A stretch of 64,000 bases of DNA from Monoplex corrugatus (GCA_030674185.1 CM060306.1:40534483-40598482), one strand, 5' to 3'; shown: positions 47,804-61,820, counted from the stretch's first letter. The notes: generated by a model from the letters alone, not told the origin. Made by a program: numbers and translations.

Positions 47804-48440
47804 CAGCTATGGTCGAGTGAGGGCAGCACTGCGCCATCTGAACACACTGGCAAACGCATCGCCGTGCCGGCAAACTGCAGAGGCCATAGGACCAGACAAA
47901 GAGACTGGAAGACAGTGTATAATACGCTCACGAACACTAGTTATTACATGTTGAAACGTGTTCTTTCCTGTGTTGCCATCTTTTTCTCTTGCATTTTTCC
48001 TGTTTGTTTGATGGGTTTTTCGGTTGTTTAATTTGTTTGGTTGGTTGGTTGTTTTTTCTGCAGTTAAATTGTTTTGACGGAATTTTATACAACTTAAAAA
48101 ATGAAATGATTTGTAAGCACGCGTTTCTGTTCTAGACAACCGTGTGTGTGTGTGTGTATGTATACACACTCACACACACATATATATATATATATATGTT
48201 TGCCTAGAACAGAAACGCGTGTTGACATTCCATGTGAATTTGAAAATTTAGTAATCCCTCACTACAGTTCCCCGATGCTGTTTATTTTCAAACTTATATT
48301 ATAGCACTGTCAAAATTCTGATATTCAACAAAATGACTGATAATATTTTTGTCGCTTTGCCTCGATTTACGCAATGCTGATCTAAACATTTATTACGCTT
48401 ATTTATTATTGGAAATAAATTACGCCTCTGTGTTTGGTTT
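47804..48440 (+). other. Probable ATRP 3' UTR
   Basis: Sequence after the stop with no splice need. The first AATAAA is at 48414-48419 and another at 48855-48860, so the transcript could end near 48.44 or 48.88 kb. Short ORFs here are not considered real. Confidence 0.45.
48118..48221. repeat. Short inverted repeat around a microsatellite
   Basis: The 22-bp arms (CACGCGTTTCTGTTCTAGACAA and its complement with one mismatch, 48118-48139 and 48200-48221) flank a TG/CA/AT microsatellite. Within the probable ATRP 3' UTR. Confidence 0.85.
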
Positions 48441-49104
48441 TAAAAACCAGCTGCTTCAGCGATTCTGTACATCTGGCAGTGACAAAAACCATGTTGAAAA
48501 CTCGTGGTAAACTGTTCTCCATATCGAATTGTTATTCTCCTATATCATTGTCATGTTCCTCTGTTTGGCGGATTTGCTACAAATTTGACATGTACCTTAC
48601 ACACGGTGGACTTTGTGTTTGGACGTGACGTCTGCAGCATCCTATTTGAATCAAGAATCTGATCAAAATTAATGACAAACTTTGGAAGGGATAACTTGTC
48701 ACAAACAAAACACCCGCACTCACGCACATGAAAGCACACGCGCGCATTCGAACGCACATATGCACGCACGCACGCACGCTCTTACGGCTAGATAAGAGTT
48801 GCACATGCAGATATTGCATAACAGTATGTTATTATAGATGTTTTGAAGACAACAAATAAATTGTTGTGATACAAAAAATGCGTCTGAGAGGCCTATTTAA
48901 GATTCAGAGAAAAGGCGATTGTGCTATAGCATTTGTTGATTGATTTCTCTGAAAAAATGTTTGTGATACAACATTTATTGATTGATTTCTTTATTTTTCA
49001 TCACCTACGTTTTAAGAGGAGATTGATTCGTATCGATCTTTTTTTTTAATCTGTCTGCTGCACCCTCTGTTATGTAGAAGAGTGATCTATTTCACCCATG
49101 GCGT

Positions 49105-49370
49105 CTGTGTGTGTGTGTGTGTTTGCATGTGCATGAGTGTACACGCATGTGCATGTTTATACATATGTATACATACATACATACATACGTACGTACATAC
49201 ATACATACATGTATACATACATTCATGCATATATATACATACACGCATGCACACACACACACACATACATACACACACATATATATGTGTGTGTGTATTT
49301 ATGTGTATATGTGTGTGTGCATGAGTGTATACGCATGTGCATGTTTATGTATGTGTGTCTGCCTGTCTGT
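49105..49370. repeat. Mixed TG / ATAC / CA microsatellite
   Basis: Blocks of TG, ACAT and CA repeats with ATGCATGT steps; overlapping open frames are repeat artefacts. Confidence 0.9.
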
Positions 49371-49626
49371 CTTGAGTCCTTATGTCTGTACCCCTCTATG
49401 ATTGCAAAGATTTGTTAGTTATCGGAAAATGCATTTTTACCCGACTGAAATTGAGGTCTGTTCTGATTGGTGGCTATCGCAGTATCAGCGTATACATATA
49501 AAAACAAAAGACGTTCAAACTTTCAGACGCAATGCTGAAAAGTACTAATGTCAAAAGGCTTCTTGTTTATATTATTTTGATTATTGGATTTTTTTTAACA
49601 TATCTGTTTCAAAGGAAATAGGCCTC

Positions 49627-49702
49627 AGAATTCTATATGTTAACATATGACTCCGTTTAATTACAGAATTCTATATGTTAACATATGACTCCGTTTAATT
49701 AA
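49627..49702 (+). repeat. Perfect 38-bp tandem duplication
   Basis: AGAATTCTATATGTTAACAT then ATGACTCCGTTTAATTA occurs twice in direct succession (49628 and 49666). Confidence 0.92.
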
Positions 49703-49894
49703 TTTCAAGCTGCAATTAATCAAGAAAATAAGTTGATACCGTGCCAAGGAAACAGGATTACAAGCAATGCTATATGGGTGTTTCATTAAAACTAGAAAGT
49801 GTGCTGCCCTGTGCCGATTTCATGAAGAAAGGAGGCTTTGGATATGTTGTTATCATTTCCACCGGCATTTTTCCCCCTAATCGTCTTAATCAAT

Positions 49895-50003
49895 GTGGCA
49901 TCATAAAAACTACACTCTACTGGAAACCAGACGGCAAAAACAGCTGAGGTTGACCAAGGATATCTCGGTAATTGACACACGGCGCAGGCAAAGATGACAT
50001 TAG
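49895..50003 (-). repeat. Dispersed repeat G, inverted copy
   Basis: Reverse complement of 46440-46545, including CTACACTCTACTGGAAACC, CAGACGGCAAAAACAGC and GCGCAGGCAAAGATGACATT. The - strand reads YPWSTSAVFAVWFPVECS in both copies, which may hint at an old coding segment. No minisatellite grew here. Confidence 0.82.
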
Positions 50004-50369
50004 GCCTATATACGTTGGGTACAGACTGAATACTCAGGGATCCAGTTTGAAAACACAGTGAAGACTTGTTCGTTTCCGGTTTTTTTGTTTTTGTTTTTGT
50101 TTTTTTATAGGCTACCACAAAAACTGAGGTGGCTGAAAATGTTCCTTGCTATGGTTACATTCACTCACGAACAAACGCTTTCCTCCTCCTCCCTACCTTC
50201 TCACGAGTCCCAGTTTTAACACTACCTCTACCCTCCCCCCCTCCCCCCCCCCCCCGCCCCGTTCCTCAGCCTCTGCCAACCCCTCTCATAGTAAAGGGTA
50301 TAAACAAATGCACAAATCGAATGGTAATTGTCAGAGTATACTTCTCTTACCATAGAATACAATTTACAA

Positions 50370-51700
50370 AACTGGCATGACTTTTATTTTTATTATTATT
50401 ATTATTGTTCTTGTTATTATTATTATTATTATATTGTTATTATTACTGTAGTGTTACTATTATCATTATCATGATTACTTCGTTCATGCCCAGTACATGT
50501 ACATCTTTTTGCTTGGGTGTGTCAGATTTAAGTAAAGTTACACTAAGCCTGTCTGTATCACGCACCTGTTGTTCTCAGCATGAGTGTATATATCACTTAT
50601 CAGTGGTGTCTTTGGAAACTGAATAGTCAGGCTGGATTTTTGTGACACCACGTTAAAGTATGTTTTCCCTTCTGCAGTCTAGACGTTATGTATATCATGC
50701 TACAATTTATACCTGTCTCGGCTTGAGAAATGTTCTACTCAACGCACCATGGAAATCTTGTGTTTAAAACTGACACGTCTTGTAGCACCTTACACTAAAC
50801 GAAATACCCATAGCCTCCTTTTCACTTAAACGTCGTGACATCATCGCCTCCACTTCAGTGAAACTGAATGGTCTATTCAAATTTGAAACAGTTTTCTTCC
50901 CATTGAATATCGTGACATCAAGTTCCAGTACGATTCACGTTACAGTAAGTGTTTTGGCGTTCTTCTTCGGCGAAAAGTCGTAGCATGATTAGCTTCCCAA
51001 GGAAACTAAAGTGTCATCACAGGAAATCATGTAAACTTCCTAACAATAATAGAACTCTTTGTATCAACAGAATCATTTCACTTCCTGTTCCAATGCAATT
51101 CTGTAACATCAGACAAGCCATTAATTTTGTATTTCAGTGACCTATCTTATCATAATCTTGCTGCATGTATTCCTGCAAAAAGCACTGATAAGTCGTGCGA
51201 AGTACTGAAAGGAACTTAATACAGACTGCTGTGATTTTCTTCACATGTTGCACACGACTTTTTTCTGTGGGTTTTGTCCTTCGTTTTGTTACAGAACTCA
51301 GTCAGTTATACACATGTTTTGATTTTTTTAATATAGTACGTTGTTTTCGCTGGGCTACTATGATCTAGACATGATTGAAATTCTATGTTTAATTATCGTT
51401 TTGTAATGTTCAGCGGTAATCTGTCTGAAACAGCGCTGGACAGCACACTTAGATCTCAGTATAACGATTTTGTGTTACCTTTCATATTTTGACATGCCTT
51501 GATATTCTGACATGTCTGATAAAACAAACTCATGTAATTGAATAGGCAAATCATAGATTTATACGAAGGATTTACATTGAAAACAAAACAAAAATACACG
51601 TAAGCCACGTTACTGATAGCCTCAACATTTCTTTTGTTACGAATTTAAATGAAGTGACGGAATTGAAACAAATTTGAAAAAGAGTCAACAGTCTCTTGAA
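50370..51700. other. No gene seen
   Basis: TTATTA-rich start (50386-50470), then AT-rich single-copy-looking sequence without splice-supported coding frames or recognisable elements. Confidence 0.6.
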
Positions 51701-51718
51701 TGCAACACTATGCACCCT

Positions 51719-51835
<117 letters not shown>

Positions 51836-53374
51836 TTGACTTTTGTGGTGGTAAATCTATACCCTCTGCAAATGCCATGATGTCAGTAAATTCTACAACT
51901 AGACTTAATTTAACCCCTGTTATACTTATAGTCTGTAATTCAGCCTTGCGTTGAGGTTCCTAGATTTTTTTTAAATAGAAAGGTATTCAGATTTGTTTAA
52001 CATGCCAGAAAATCTTGAAAATCAATAATTGATGCCAGATAAGTCTATTTAGTTGGTTTTGTTTCTGTTTGTTTTTGTGGGGGGTTGTTTGTTTGTTTGT
52101 TTTGTTTTTGTTTCTCACGTGTGCCTCTTTATTTCTACTGCACAATGTAATGAGTGACGTAGTCTTAACTGTTTTTATTGTTGTCTTAGCACAAAATCTC
52201 TTATTTCTAGTCTTTTAGGCAAAACAAATCAAGAATAGTTGTTTTTTGATAAGCAGCAAACTTTTTTTTTTCTGTGGTAAAATAATGAAGGACAGGATTG
52301 TCAGCATTAGTATGCTGCATGCAGCTGTGTGTCACGTTTTAAGACTGGATGAAAATGTAAATCTCGCAGAAAGTTTTCACTGGTTTAAACGTATATTCGA
52401 AAATTGAGGAAATAAAGTTTCGTGACCAACTTTTGTCCGTACAAATCTTTTTAATGATACACTATTGTCGGTACTAAGATAAACGTTTGTTGGTTTTAGA
52501 ATTCATCTTTATGATAAATATTTATGTTATAATTGACCCAGAATTATTCAGTGCTGTGAAATAACTGCGATATCATATCATTCACAACTCCAAAAATTAA
52601 TTCCTTAAAATTTGCACAAACTTCTCGGGCAGAGAACTCGTGTTGATATGATTACTGAAAATAACAACTACAAGAAAAGTATGCACAAAATGGCATCAGC
52701 TGGACGATGTACGTCGAATGAATCATCAGGTATTCTCAAACTAAACAGTATTTCGAAAAATATAATAGTTGTTGTACAGAAATTAAATATTTCCAAAATG
52801 TAATGTGACTCCCGAAGAGTTGGTGTCCCTCAAGTATGTGCATTAATGACCGTCATTGAATTTTCTTTACTTTTCGTTTTTACTGATAATTTATCAATAA
52901 TTGTGTATCATTCGCTATGTACAAAAGTCAAGCCTTTGTGCAGCTATAGAAGAAACATTGTAGATGCTTTGTCCGCCCTCCTCTTTATTTTCGAGCACCC
53001 CTTCTGTCAGACGGCTTGTCTTGTTTTGCGCCATGGTGGTATTCTTCGGATGGGAAGTGAATGGATTCTGAAGCCTGCATCAAGCTATTGTTTACACGAT
53101 GTTAAGCGATGATGTATCAACTAATCACATCAGTCTTTTTGAACTGCAGTCCTTTGTGCTAGTCTCTTTGTCTATTCATTCTGTCCTGGGCTGGTTGGTT
53201 TGGTTTTCTGTTTTGTTATATGCTTATAATTTCAGCGTTGTTTTTGTTGTGTTGTTGTTTTGGGCGTCGGTGTTTGACTATGTTATGTAATACTATGGCA
53301 GTAAGATTTTTCTCCAAATAAATTAATGTGTATGTTTTTTTCCTGTCATTGTTATGATGGTCATGATGGCAAAG

Positions 53375-53376
<2 letters not shown>

Positions 53377-53468
<92 letters not shown>

Positions 53469-53517
53469 CGCTCCCTCTCGCTCTCTTTCTCTCCCCTCTC
53501 TCTCTCTCTCCCCCCCT
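53377..53517 (+). repeat. (CT)n microsatellite
   Basis: About 140 bp, CT on the + strand, interrupted in its second half. Confidence 0.95.
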
Positions 53518-53519
53518 CT

Positions 53520-55790
53520 TACTGTCTTGTTCATTCACGAATAACGGTGTGCATGTATACATACACACACATTGACACCACCACCCCCGCTACCACCGCC
53601 ACACAATATGTTTTAACAGCAAGTTTGTATGTATAGCCTTCTAACGTTTACTTGCAGAATACCTTAAAAATCAATGTCACGCCTCTGTTTGTTAAATTAT
53701 AGTTTAAGAGTTTCATCGGTTAACCATATTTTTGTTTCAGTTTTATCACTATTTCTGTACATAGGGCGCCAGCGGTATTTGATTATTCTTAACCTGTATC
53801 TAGTCTTTGTTTCATTCTTGGGTATGTAAAGCAACTCAGGATAGATATTTACGTAAAAGCAGCTCTTCAATTAGCTTTATGACCTGGCTAATACTCTTGT
53901 TTCCTCTGACAGTACTTTAGTCATATATCCGAAGTCGATGGATCGTTAATCGATATCCCTCACATACCAGCACTAATGACTGCAATATGAGCATATCTTA
54001 GTCAAATATCTTAACTTTCTGAGCTATAATATTGGTTTTATAAGAGAATGTTACTTCTTGTAAAAGTGCTGCCAAGAATTGAAGAAGAATTACGTTTTTC
54101 AGCATACAATTGCCCGCTAACAAGACGTCACCGAACAAGTAAACATGTTTGCCTGATCACACCACATCCTGACAGTTATACGCAATGCACCCAATAAGTA
54201 CGAAGCATGTTTCTTTGTTACTTTATCTTTCTTTTTCTTTTGTTGAGAGCGCAAGGCAAGCTAAGCAATGTAGATCTTGCATATGGGCGTGGGTACATTG
54301 GATGGAAAGAGACAGCACAACAGAAATCCGTCTAGCTACAGTCTTATCCCATTACAACATTATATTATCAAACATGAGAAAACTCCGTGATTATGTAACA
54401 ACACGCTGTGTACTGGTATCCTTTTCTTGCACTGTACCAATTGCTAGCCGCCTTATGCACCATAAGCTGGAAAAGCACTTACTGTTTCTCAAACTGTGGC
54501 TTAGTTGCTTGGCTCCGAAGACATACCATCTTGATGGAACAACCAAATGGTCATGCCTTACCGAATTTCTCCCTCTTTAGATGACTAAGAATCATTGTGT
54601 TAGCGCAAAGTAGGAATTGAGAAAGGGAAAGAGAATAGGGATTGGGTAAGCTCCGCTCAAAAGAAAAATACGTAAACTAATAATAAAAAAAATTCATTTC
54701 TGATCACCTTTTAGTTTCTGAAGACAATATTTGTTGTTGATAACTCTTACACTCACAATTTACAGACTATGTCCTAAAGTCCTGAAGGTATACAAAAAGA
54801 GTCAGAGAAATGTCAGTATCTTTTGTTACCTTTTTTCAATGTTTCACATCAGCTCATTGCTTGAAGGGTTGCCTATGCTTTGAATGAAGAAAATTGGGAA
54901 CAGCTAGTAATGTAATCGCAGGTGACGGATTCGACGAGAATTAAGCTGTCTAGCTAATTTATTGCAAACCTTCCCATGGCTTTGTTCCAATTAGTGGAGG
55001 TCTAGAGAACAAAACAAATAAGTAAGATGAAAAGACTACTGCCACAACCACCACTCTATGCTCAGTCGTAATGATGCCGACCAGAAGAAAAGCTTACAAA
55101 GATAAACAAATATGAAAAAGACACAATTATTCAACAACGTCCTAATAAACTGTACTGTTCTTAGTCGAGAGATAAGCGTGTTCGTTAGAGTTATTGACCT
55201 TGAAAAAATTGAACGTGTGGAGTGTGTAATTTTTTAACCGATTATCTATGAGAAATTTCAGTTTCAATAAGACATTAAACTTCCACTTGTTTAACTGTTC
55301 CTTTAAAAAAAAAAACCGCCTAGGCTGTGAAATCTATAACTGATATTATCATTTGCAGTTGGTTGTTATGTAAGCAAAATGATAATAAGAATTCCATTTT
55401 AAAGTTGTTTAAGTAGTTCATCTCTTAGGGCTTTTGTTTTAGCATTTGCTTTTTAGTTCATTATGGTTCTTAAAATGACCAGAATTCGTATCTTTGTGTT
55501 ATTGAAATGCCGCCTGCAACTATGACCTGTCTCTTATATCAGTGACTTTTTTAATTAAGTATTCAGAATGTTGGGTTTATTGTATTCTTTTCTAGGCTTG
55601 TAGATAGTTGCCTTCCTTCCTATAAGCATTTGTGTTATGATCGGTGTTTGTTTGTTTATCGGTTTGTTTGTCTATGTGTCTGTCTGTCTCTCCCTGCAGG
55701 CTACAGTGTAGCCCGACAACTAGCAAGCCATGTGTCATTTGGCGCTGAGTGTGTGTCGCCTTGCTGTTCGCAAATAAACTGTGCATTCTC
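53520..55790. other. No gene seen
   Basis: AT-rich DNA. The longest open frame, 131 codons at 54185-54580, has no recognisable domain and is within the range expected by chance. Confidence 0.6.
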
Positions 55791-55799
55791 TCTCTTTGC

Positions 55800-55848
<49 letters not shown>

Positions 55849-56155
55849 TGTGTGTGTGAGTGAGTGTGTATGAGTGAGTGTGTGTTAAGAGTGTGCGCAC
55901 GCCCAAGAGGTCTATATAAATCTCTATGTTCAATTTGTGTGTGGTTATGTATACTGCAAAGAGCGTATGCGCGTGTTTTTGTGTGTCTGAATGTGTATAT
56001 GTGTGTGTGTGTCGCGTGGTTGTGTGGTCGTGGAATGGGTAGGGCTCACTTTTGCGTGAGTACATATGTAAGTCTATGTGTGTGTGTTCGAGAGTGTGTG
56101 TGTGTCTGGGTATATGTGTGCGTGTGTGTGTGTGTGTACGTGTGCGCGCGCAAAA
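55800..56155 (+). repeat. (TG)n and degenerate TG-rich tract
   Basis: Pure TG at 55801-55870, then TG-rich sequence to 56155, ending in GCGCGCGC. Confidence 0.9.
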
Positions 56156-56554
56156 GTGCGGAGGGAAATATATGATTCTTCATTCAAAGATATCCAGTCG
56201 AAAGCTTTTTCTTACGGTCAATCCCAGCGTTATCGAACCTTAACTTCAGTGCGAAATCCTAAATATAAGAATGAAAATGTCTTGAATTAACTTAAAGAAA
56301 CAAAATCGTGGTTTTATAAAATTGCAGAAATGTTCTACTGCACGCAACGTTAACGGCCAATTTTGTATTCCAAAAACAAATAATCAGAGACTATTTATTC
56401 TTTAATTTATATAAAAATCATGACAAGAAACATCAAAATTCACGTATGTTCTACAAGCAAAGACAAAGTTGTAGAATTCATGAACCTATCTTCTCTAAAT
56501 CAAATGATAAAATCAAGCGTACACGCACGCATATACAAACACACGTGCACACAC

Positions 56555-56719
56555 ACTTATATATAATATGTATATATGTACGTGTATATATACGTGTGTG
56601 TATATATGTATATACATGTGTGATATATATATATATATACATTATTTATACATATATATATATTTATGTATATATACATATATATACATATATATAATAT
56701 ATATATATATATGTATGTG

Positions 56720-56787
<68 letters not shown>

Positions 56788-56875
56788 GCATACACACACG
56801 TACACATACACACACACACTTCACGTACACAGTTGCACACACATGCATGTGCATCATTACACACACACACTAGCA
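56555..56875. repeat. (AT)n-rich compound microsatellite
   Basis: ATATAT/ATGTAT blocks of about 230 bp, then CA repeats. Confidence 0.93.
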
Positions 56876-56967
56876 CTATGTGTTCTTATTGTTCAGCTTG
56901 AAGATGTTTAAGAAAACACACTAGCACTATGTGTTCTTATTGTTCAGCTTGAAGATGTTTAAGAAAT
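56865..56967 (+). repeat. Perfect tandem duplication, about 48 bp
   Basis: CACACTAGCACTATGTGTTC, then TTATTGTTCAGCTTGAAGATG, then TTTAAGAAA occurs twice in tandem. Confidence 0.93.
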
Positions 56968-57539
56968 TATTCAGTAGAAGACAGATGACAAGTCCAGAAG
57001 CACAATTTACTAAACATGCATTCATTCAGCGCAACAAGATCATATCTTCGAGAAATAAAGGCAAGTACGTGGTCATAACTGACGATGGAACACATCCAGA
57101 AATGGATAAGAAGACAAATGATTTTACGGTGATGAAAAGAAGAAATGAAAGCAAATGAGAAAACAATCAGCCTGAGCCATTAACTACCGATCTCCAAGCT
57201 GGCATTTCCAATATAAACATACAAATTGTAAACACGTAAACTTGATATTTGAATCGAAATTGAAGGTCAGAGGCAATAGCACAATAGGTGATGCATTGAA
57301 AGAAAAGAAGTGGTTAATGTGTCAGATCCATTGTAAAGAGGAGTGTGATATACAAACAGGCAGAGCACTCCGTACAAGAATGATATAATATGCAAAAAGA
57401 GAACTGCACAATAACTGAATTGTCACAATAATCTTGCTACGTGCAAGTACAATAGTGAAGTGCTTCTCCGACTCATCGAGTGGAATCCACTTATCAGAGA
57501 AGTTATCTGATTTGTCGTTTTTGTCTTAAATCTTCTGAA

Positions 57540-57650
57540 TTTGTTTATTTCTTGTCTTTTGTGTACGTTTGACAAAGGCCATTTGGCCAAAAATTTGCGC
57601 CTGCCTGGTTTCGTAATTTGAGCATCTGTTCTGATTCATTTTCGTGTATT
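57540..57650 (+). repeat. Dispersed repeat F, partial copy
   Basis: TTTGACAAAGGCCATTTGGCC, AAAAATTTGCGCCTGCCTGG, then TCTGTTCTGATTC, as in the copy at 40480. Confidence 0.65.
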
Positions 57651-58294
57651 TCTAGTATCTATGATACCCGTTGAATAAAAAAAAACAATTGAGGGAATTA
57701 ACGTTCTGCGTAACTAAGAAACAAACCAACCAATCAGCTAAACAAATCATATTGCACCCAAAAACAGAGGACAAAAATAAAGGAAATGTCCGTTGGTTGA
57801 TTGCATACAGACACATAAACACACGCATCGCGCATGCATTCTCGAATATAAGTACACACATGCACGTTCCACACACGCAAACTCAATTACTTAAAGAAAG
57901 AAATCAAAGCATGTGTAGAAAAAATAAAACAGTAGAAAGATGAACGACATATTACAATGCAGAAGTCTAACAGAAGAAGGCAAGCACGAAAAAAAAAAAT
58001 AAAAGAATGAAAACGAAAATGAAACAGGATGAAACAGAAAAAAGACACACAACCAGCTTATACATCACAAAGGTAAATCCGCCTGAGAAAAACGGAATTA
58101 AAAACAGACATGGAAGCAAGCTGAAAGAAAGAAGAAAAAAGAAGGACCGTAGAAACAAAAAACAAAAAACAACAACAATAATAGTAATAATCTTCGGCAA
58201 TAAAAGTAAAATTTCAAATCCAGCTCTCCACTGATTGATTAGATAAGGTCCATCTGTATTTCTAAACATAAAGTATAAGTACTATTCATGCTCT

Positions 58295-58295
<1 letters not shown>

Positions 58296-58326
<31 letters not shown>
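58296..58326 (+). repeat. Poly-T run
   Basis: About 30 T residues, no clear retroposed body beside it. Confidence 0.85.
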
Positions 58327-58328
<2 letters not shown>

Positions 58329-59369
58329 TCTAGACCTTTTCCCGTAGGAGACGTAAATGTCTCATCTCAATGGCAATATCAAAGCATACTATATGCCATC
58401 ACACACACACACACAACTACTGACAAAACATAATATTGAATTAACGTGTAAAACAACATGCAAGGTACAATGAATAGTCCACAAAAACATAATAAAAACA
58501 AAAATGTAAAAACAGATGGATAGGAGGAGATGAGGCTACGAAACAAGGAGGTACATCATACAAACTAGAGGGTTTAAATGTCATCAATATATAGGGCTAT
58601 GGACGAACCTTGTTTCCTTTTGCATACTGGTTTACAGTAATTATGTTGGGATATGGGACAGAAAATACAATGAGAACAACAACAACAGAAAGAAGCAAAG
58701 ATGTAGTTGAGCCATAGTAACATTCGTTTTCACGCAATTTCAGATGCGAACGTGTTGTGGGTCAGTAAATTAAGAAACCGATCAATCAGCAAACTTTGCA
58801 AAAACTTTCTTTGCCTTGTTCCGCACGCGCACGTGTGTGGGTGTGGGTGTGGTGTGTATGTTAAATTCTTGATTTTGTTGCTGTTTTTGTGTTTGTTTGT
58901 TTTTTTACCGTCTTCGTTTCGGTGCCTTGTAAATTACGCCAAAAATCTTTGCAACTGGCACTCGCTTGGTTATCATCATCATAACCATAATCATTATTGG
59001 CGTTGGCATCTCCAACAATATCAGCATCGATTTGGTTGTTTCTCTTCTTCGTTTTGTTGTTTCTGTTCTTCTTCTTCTTGTTGCCGTTGTTGCTTGTTCG
59101 ACATACCTTTGGTTAAAATCTATCCGTCTTGCAACCAGCTCCTAGATGAGCATACGCCCCCAACCATCCGTATTCTGTCTGACAGCCCATCTGCACCCTG
59201 TATACAAATGAAATAAGGGTCGCCAAACAAGTTCGTAGAGGTACAAAGGCCAGTGGCGGTCCACTGAACTTGAAGTTTATTCACAGGTTTTTCGAGAGCA
59301 AGCGAAGAATTACGAAAATGGTCTCGAAAGCTAAAAGTGACTTATTCGACCAGGGTCCTTGAATCTACA

Positions 59370-61190
59370 AATGCAAACCGCTTGGTCTCTGTCATGCCTG
59401 ATCTTTTCGATACTACTAAGCCAACTCTACTTCATTCTAACATCAGCCCTCTGTATCTTACAGATGCTTTTTCAACTTTTTTTCTCTTCCAAAGTTAACG
59501 ATCTCCTCTTGTCTTCCATCTCATCGTGATCTTCCATTCACAGGCGTCCCACTCACCGAATTTCAACCAGTTTCCAAAAATCTGATGTCAGCATCCTGGA
59601 GGAAATGCCATTTAAGTCATGTGAACTCGACCCCATACCTGCCTCTCTCTTTTCACAAACACTTCCTGAGCTTCTTCCATTCATAACGCATATCATCAGC
59701 ACTTCTCTCCTCTCTGGATCTATCCCACCTTCCTTCAAAACAATCAGTGTTTCACCTCCGCTGAAAAAGAATAATTTCGATCCTAACAATCTCAAAAACT
59801 ATTGTCCTGTTTCTAACCTGCCGTTCCTTTTTCAAGCTCATTCAGAAACGGATTTTGAAACAGCTCAGTAATCATCTTTCAGTTAGCAATCCTGATCATC
59901 CTTTTCAGTCAGCTTACCGTTCTGACCACAGCACCGAAACTTCTTTCGTTCTTAATATGAATGATTTGTTGCTTTCAGTTGACTGTGGCCAAAGTTTCCT
60001 ACTTAGTGTTTTAGCTGTTTCTGCTGCTTTTGACACTATTGACTACATCATCATCCTCTCTCGACTGGAACACACATTTGGAATCCCAGGTAGTACTTTT
60101 TCTTGGTTTTTGTCATACCAGTCTGACCGTGTTTAGTCAGTTATGGTAAATGATTCTAAGTCCAAGTCAATTAAACTTGTATATGGGGTCCTCCAAGGTT
60201 CTGTACTTGGGCCAGTCCTCTTCACCACTTGCCAATGTTATCAGTCAGCACAACATCAAATATCACTGTCATGCTGATGACATCAGTGTTACAAGAGTGC
60301 ATGTCCTGAAAATCTTTCAACTCTTCTTTCCAAAGCTGCTGATTGTTGTGCTGAGATCCAGAACTGAATGATACAGAATAAGCTACAGTTGAATGGAGAT
60401 ACGACTGAAGCAATGCTCCTTGGCACCAAGCACAAGCTTTCGACTATAATAGTTTGTTCTATCTAAGAAGGGGACAATATTATTATACTTTCTGGTTCAG
60501 TCAAGAACCTTGGCGTTGTTCTTAATCCTTAACTCTCCATGCAGAAATTCATCACTCAAACCTGTCAATCGTGTTACTGTCAGCTGCGACGTTTCAGTTC
60601 TGTTCGTCTTTTTCTTTCAACTTCAGCAGCATCTGAACTCGCGATTTCTCTCATCTTGTCCCATATCGATTATTGTTACTCTGCTCTCTAGCTTATCTGC
60701 TTCTTCTATCGCATGTCTCCAAAGTATTCAGAATTATGTGGGCCGTATTACCCTTCATAGAAAGAAGCACGATCATAATACCCCCTTGCTTCACTTTCTC
60801 CACTGACTGTCTGATCCTCAAAGAATTTCATGCAAAATCAATACATTATGCTACGAGTGTATCAGTGACACTACACCTATTTATCTTTGTCACTACCTCT
60901 GAATGTGCACCCCTACCCGACCTCTTCATTCTGCTTTTCATAATATTTGTTTACAAATTCCTCAATACAGTTGTTCCACAGTCAGCCGCCGATATTTTTC
61001 TGTGTCTGGTCCATACAGCTGGAACGACATTTCCCTGTCTGTTACACAGTCACACATTCTGTCTTCCTTCAAGCCTAACTCGAAAACATGCCTTTTTGTC
61101 CAGCAGTGATTTTCCTGTCTGTGTGCCCACCTTCTGTCCTTCTCCCTCCGGTTATCCCACTCCTGGTCTATGTACCCGTCAGTTTTTGCC
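59370..61190 (+). pseudogene. CR1-like non-LTR retrotransposon remnant 2
   Basis: Decayed RT related to the one at 12.5-14.4 kb. Visible pieces are CELDPIPASLFSQTLPELLP, NFDPNNLKNYCPVSNLPFLF, FQSAYRSDHSTETS, LAVSAAFDTIDYIIILSRLE (catalytic Asp region), GVLQGSVLGPVLF (near 60185), HADDIS (the xADD box, near 60276) and, after several frame changes, the C-terminal GPYSWNDISLSVTQ region (near 61003-61045). Several stops and frameshifts; inactive. The endonuclease is absent. A tail-like GGCGCCGTATAAATGTCATT is found at 61421, after the hairpin. Confidence 0.83.
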
Positions 61191-61244
61191 ATTACCAGTG
61201 AATGCTCTGGTGGATGACGTGAGTGTGCACTTTGACTTGATTAA

Positions 61245-61410
61245 CATAATCCAAAACAAGTGTGACTACCCGCGTTCAAGCAAACAGGAACCAGAAAAAA
61301 CACGAAAGAAGAATATGAACGCGTATTTAATACAACAAAACAAGACTTGTTTTGTTGTATCAAATACGCGTTCATATTCTTCTTTCGTATTTTTTCTGGT
61401 TCTTTATTAA
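61245..61410. repeat. Large near-perfect hairpin made of repeat F
   Basis: The arms (about 61287-61345 and 61346-61404) carry GGAACCAGAAAAAACACGAAA and AACGCGTATTTAATACAACA with their complements meeting at ACAAGACTTGT, with almost no loop. The left side extends into the repeat F segment CCAAAACAAGTGTGACTACC. Confidence 0.92.
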
Positions 61411-61731
61411 CATATCCAAATTGGGCGCCGTATAAATGTCATTATTACTATTATCCATAAGCAGCCACGAAACCAGTAATAAAACACTTTACGTTTTGGT
61501 AGAAATTCTGTCACTCAAATAGTAAATCATGCTTCTCCCAAAGTATGCGCTTTGAATTTCCAATAGAAGTGAATTTTTGTTGTTCAGATTTCATAGAAAC
61601 CCATTCATAAATAGCAGACAAATCCTTACTGGTATATTTCTGTGCTGGCACGTCAAGGTTCGATGTGAAGTGATGTGTCCCCCTCTCCTGTGCTCCCATT
61701 TAAAAGAGACTGAAATGCGCACAAGAATGCA

Positions 61732-61745
61732 CACACACAACACAC

Positions 61746-61820
<75 letters not shown>

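Noticed and set aside
47724..47954. 76-codon open frame overlapping ATRP exon 3
   Set aside because: It is a different frame; the splice acceptor and phase select the frame ending at TAG 47801-47803.
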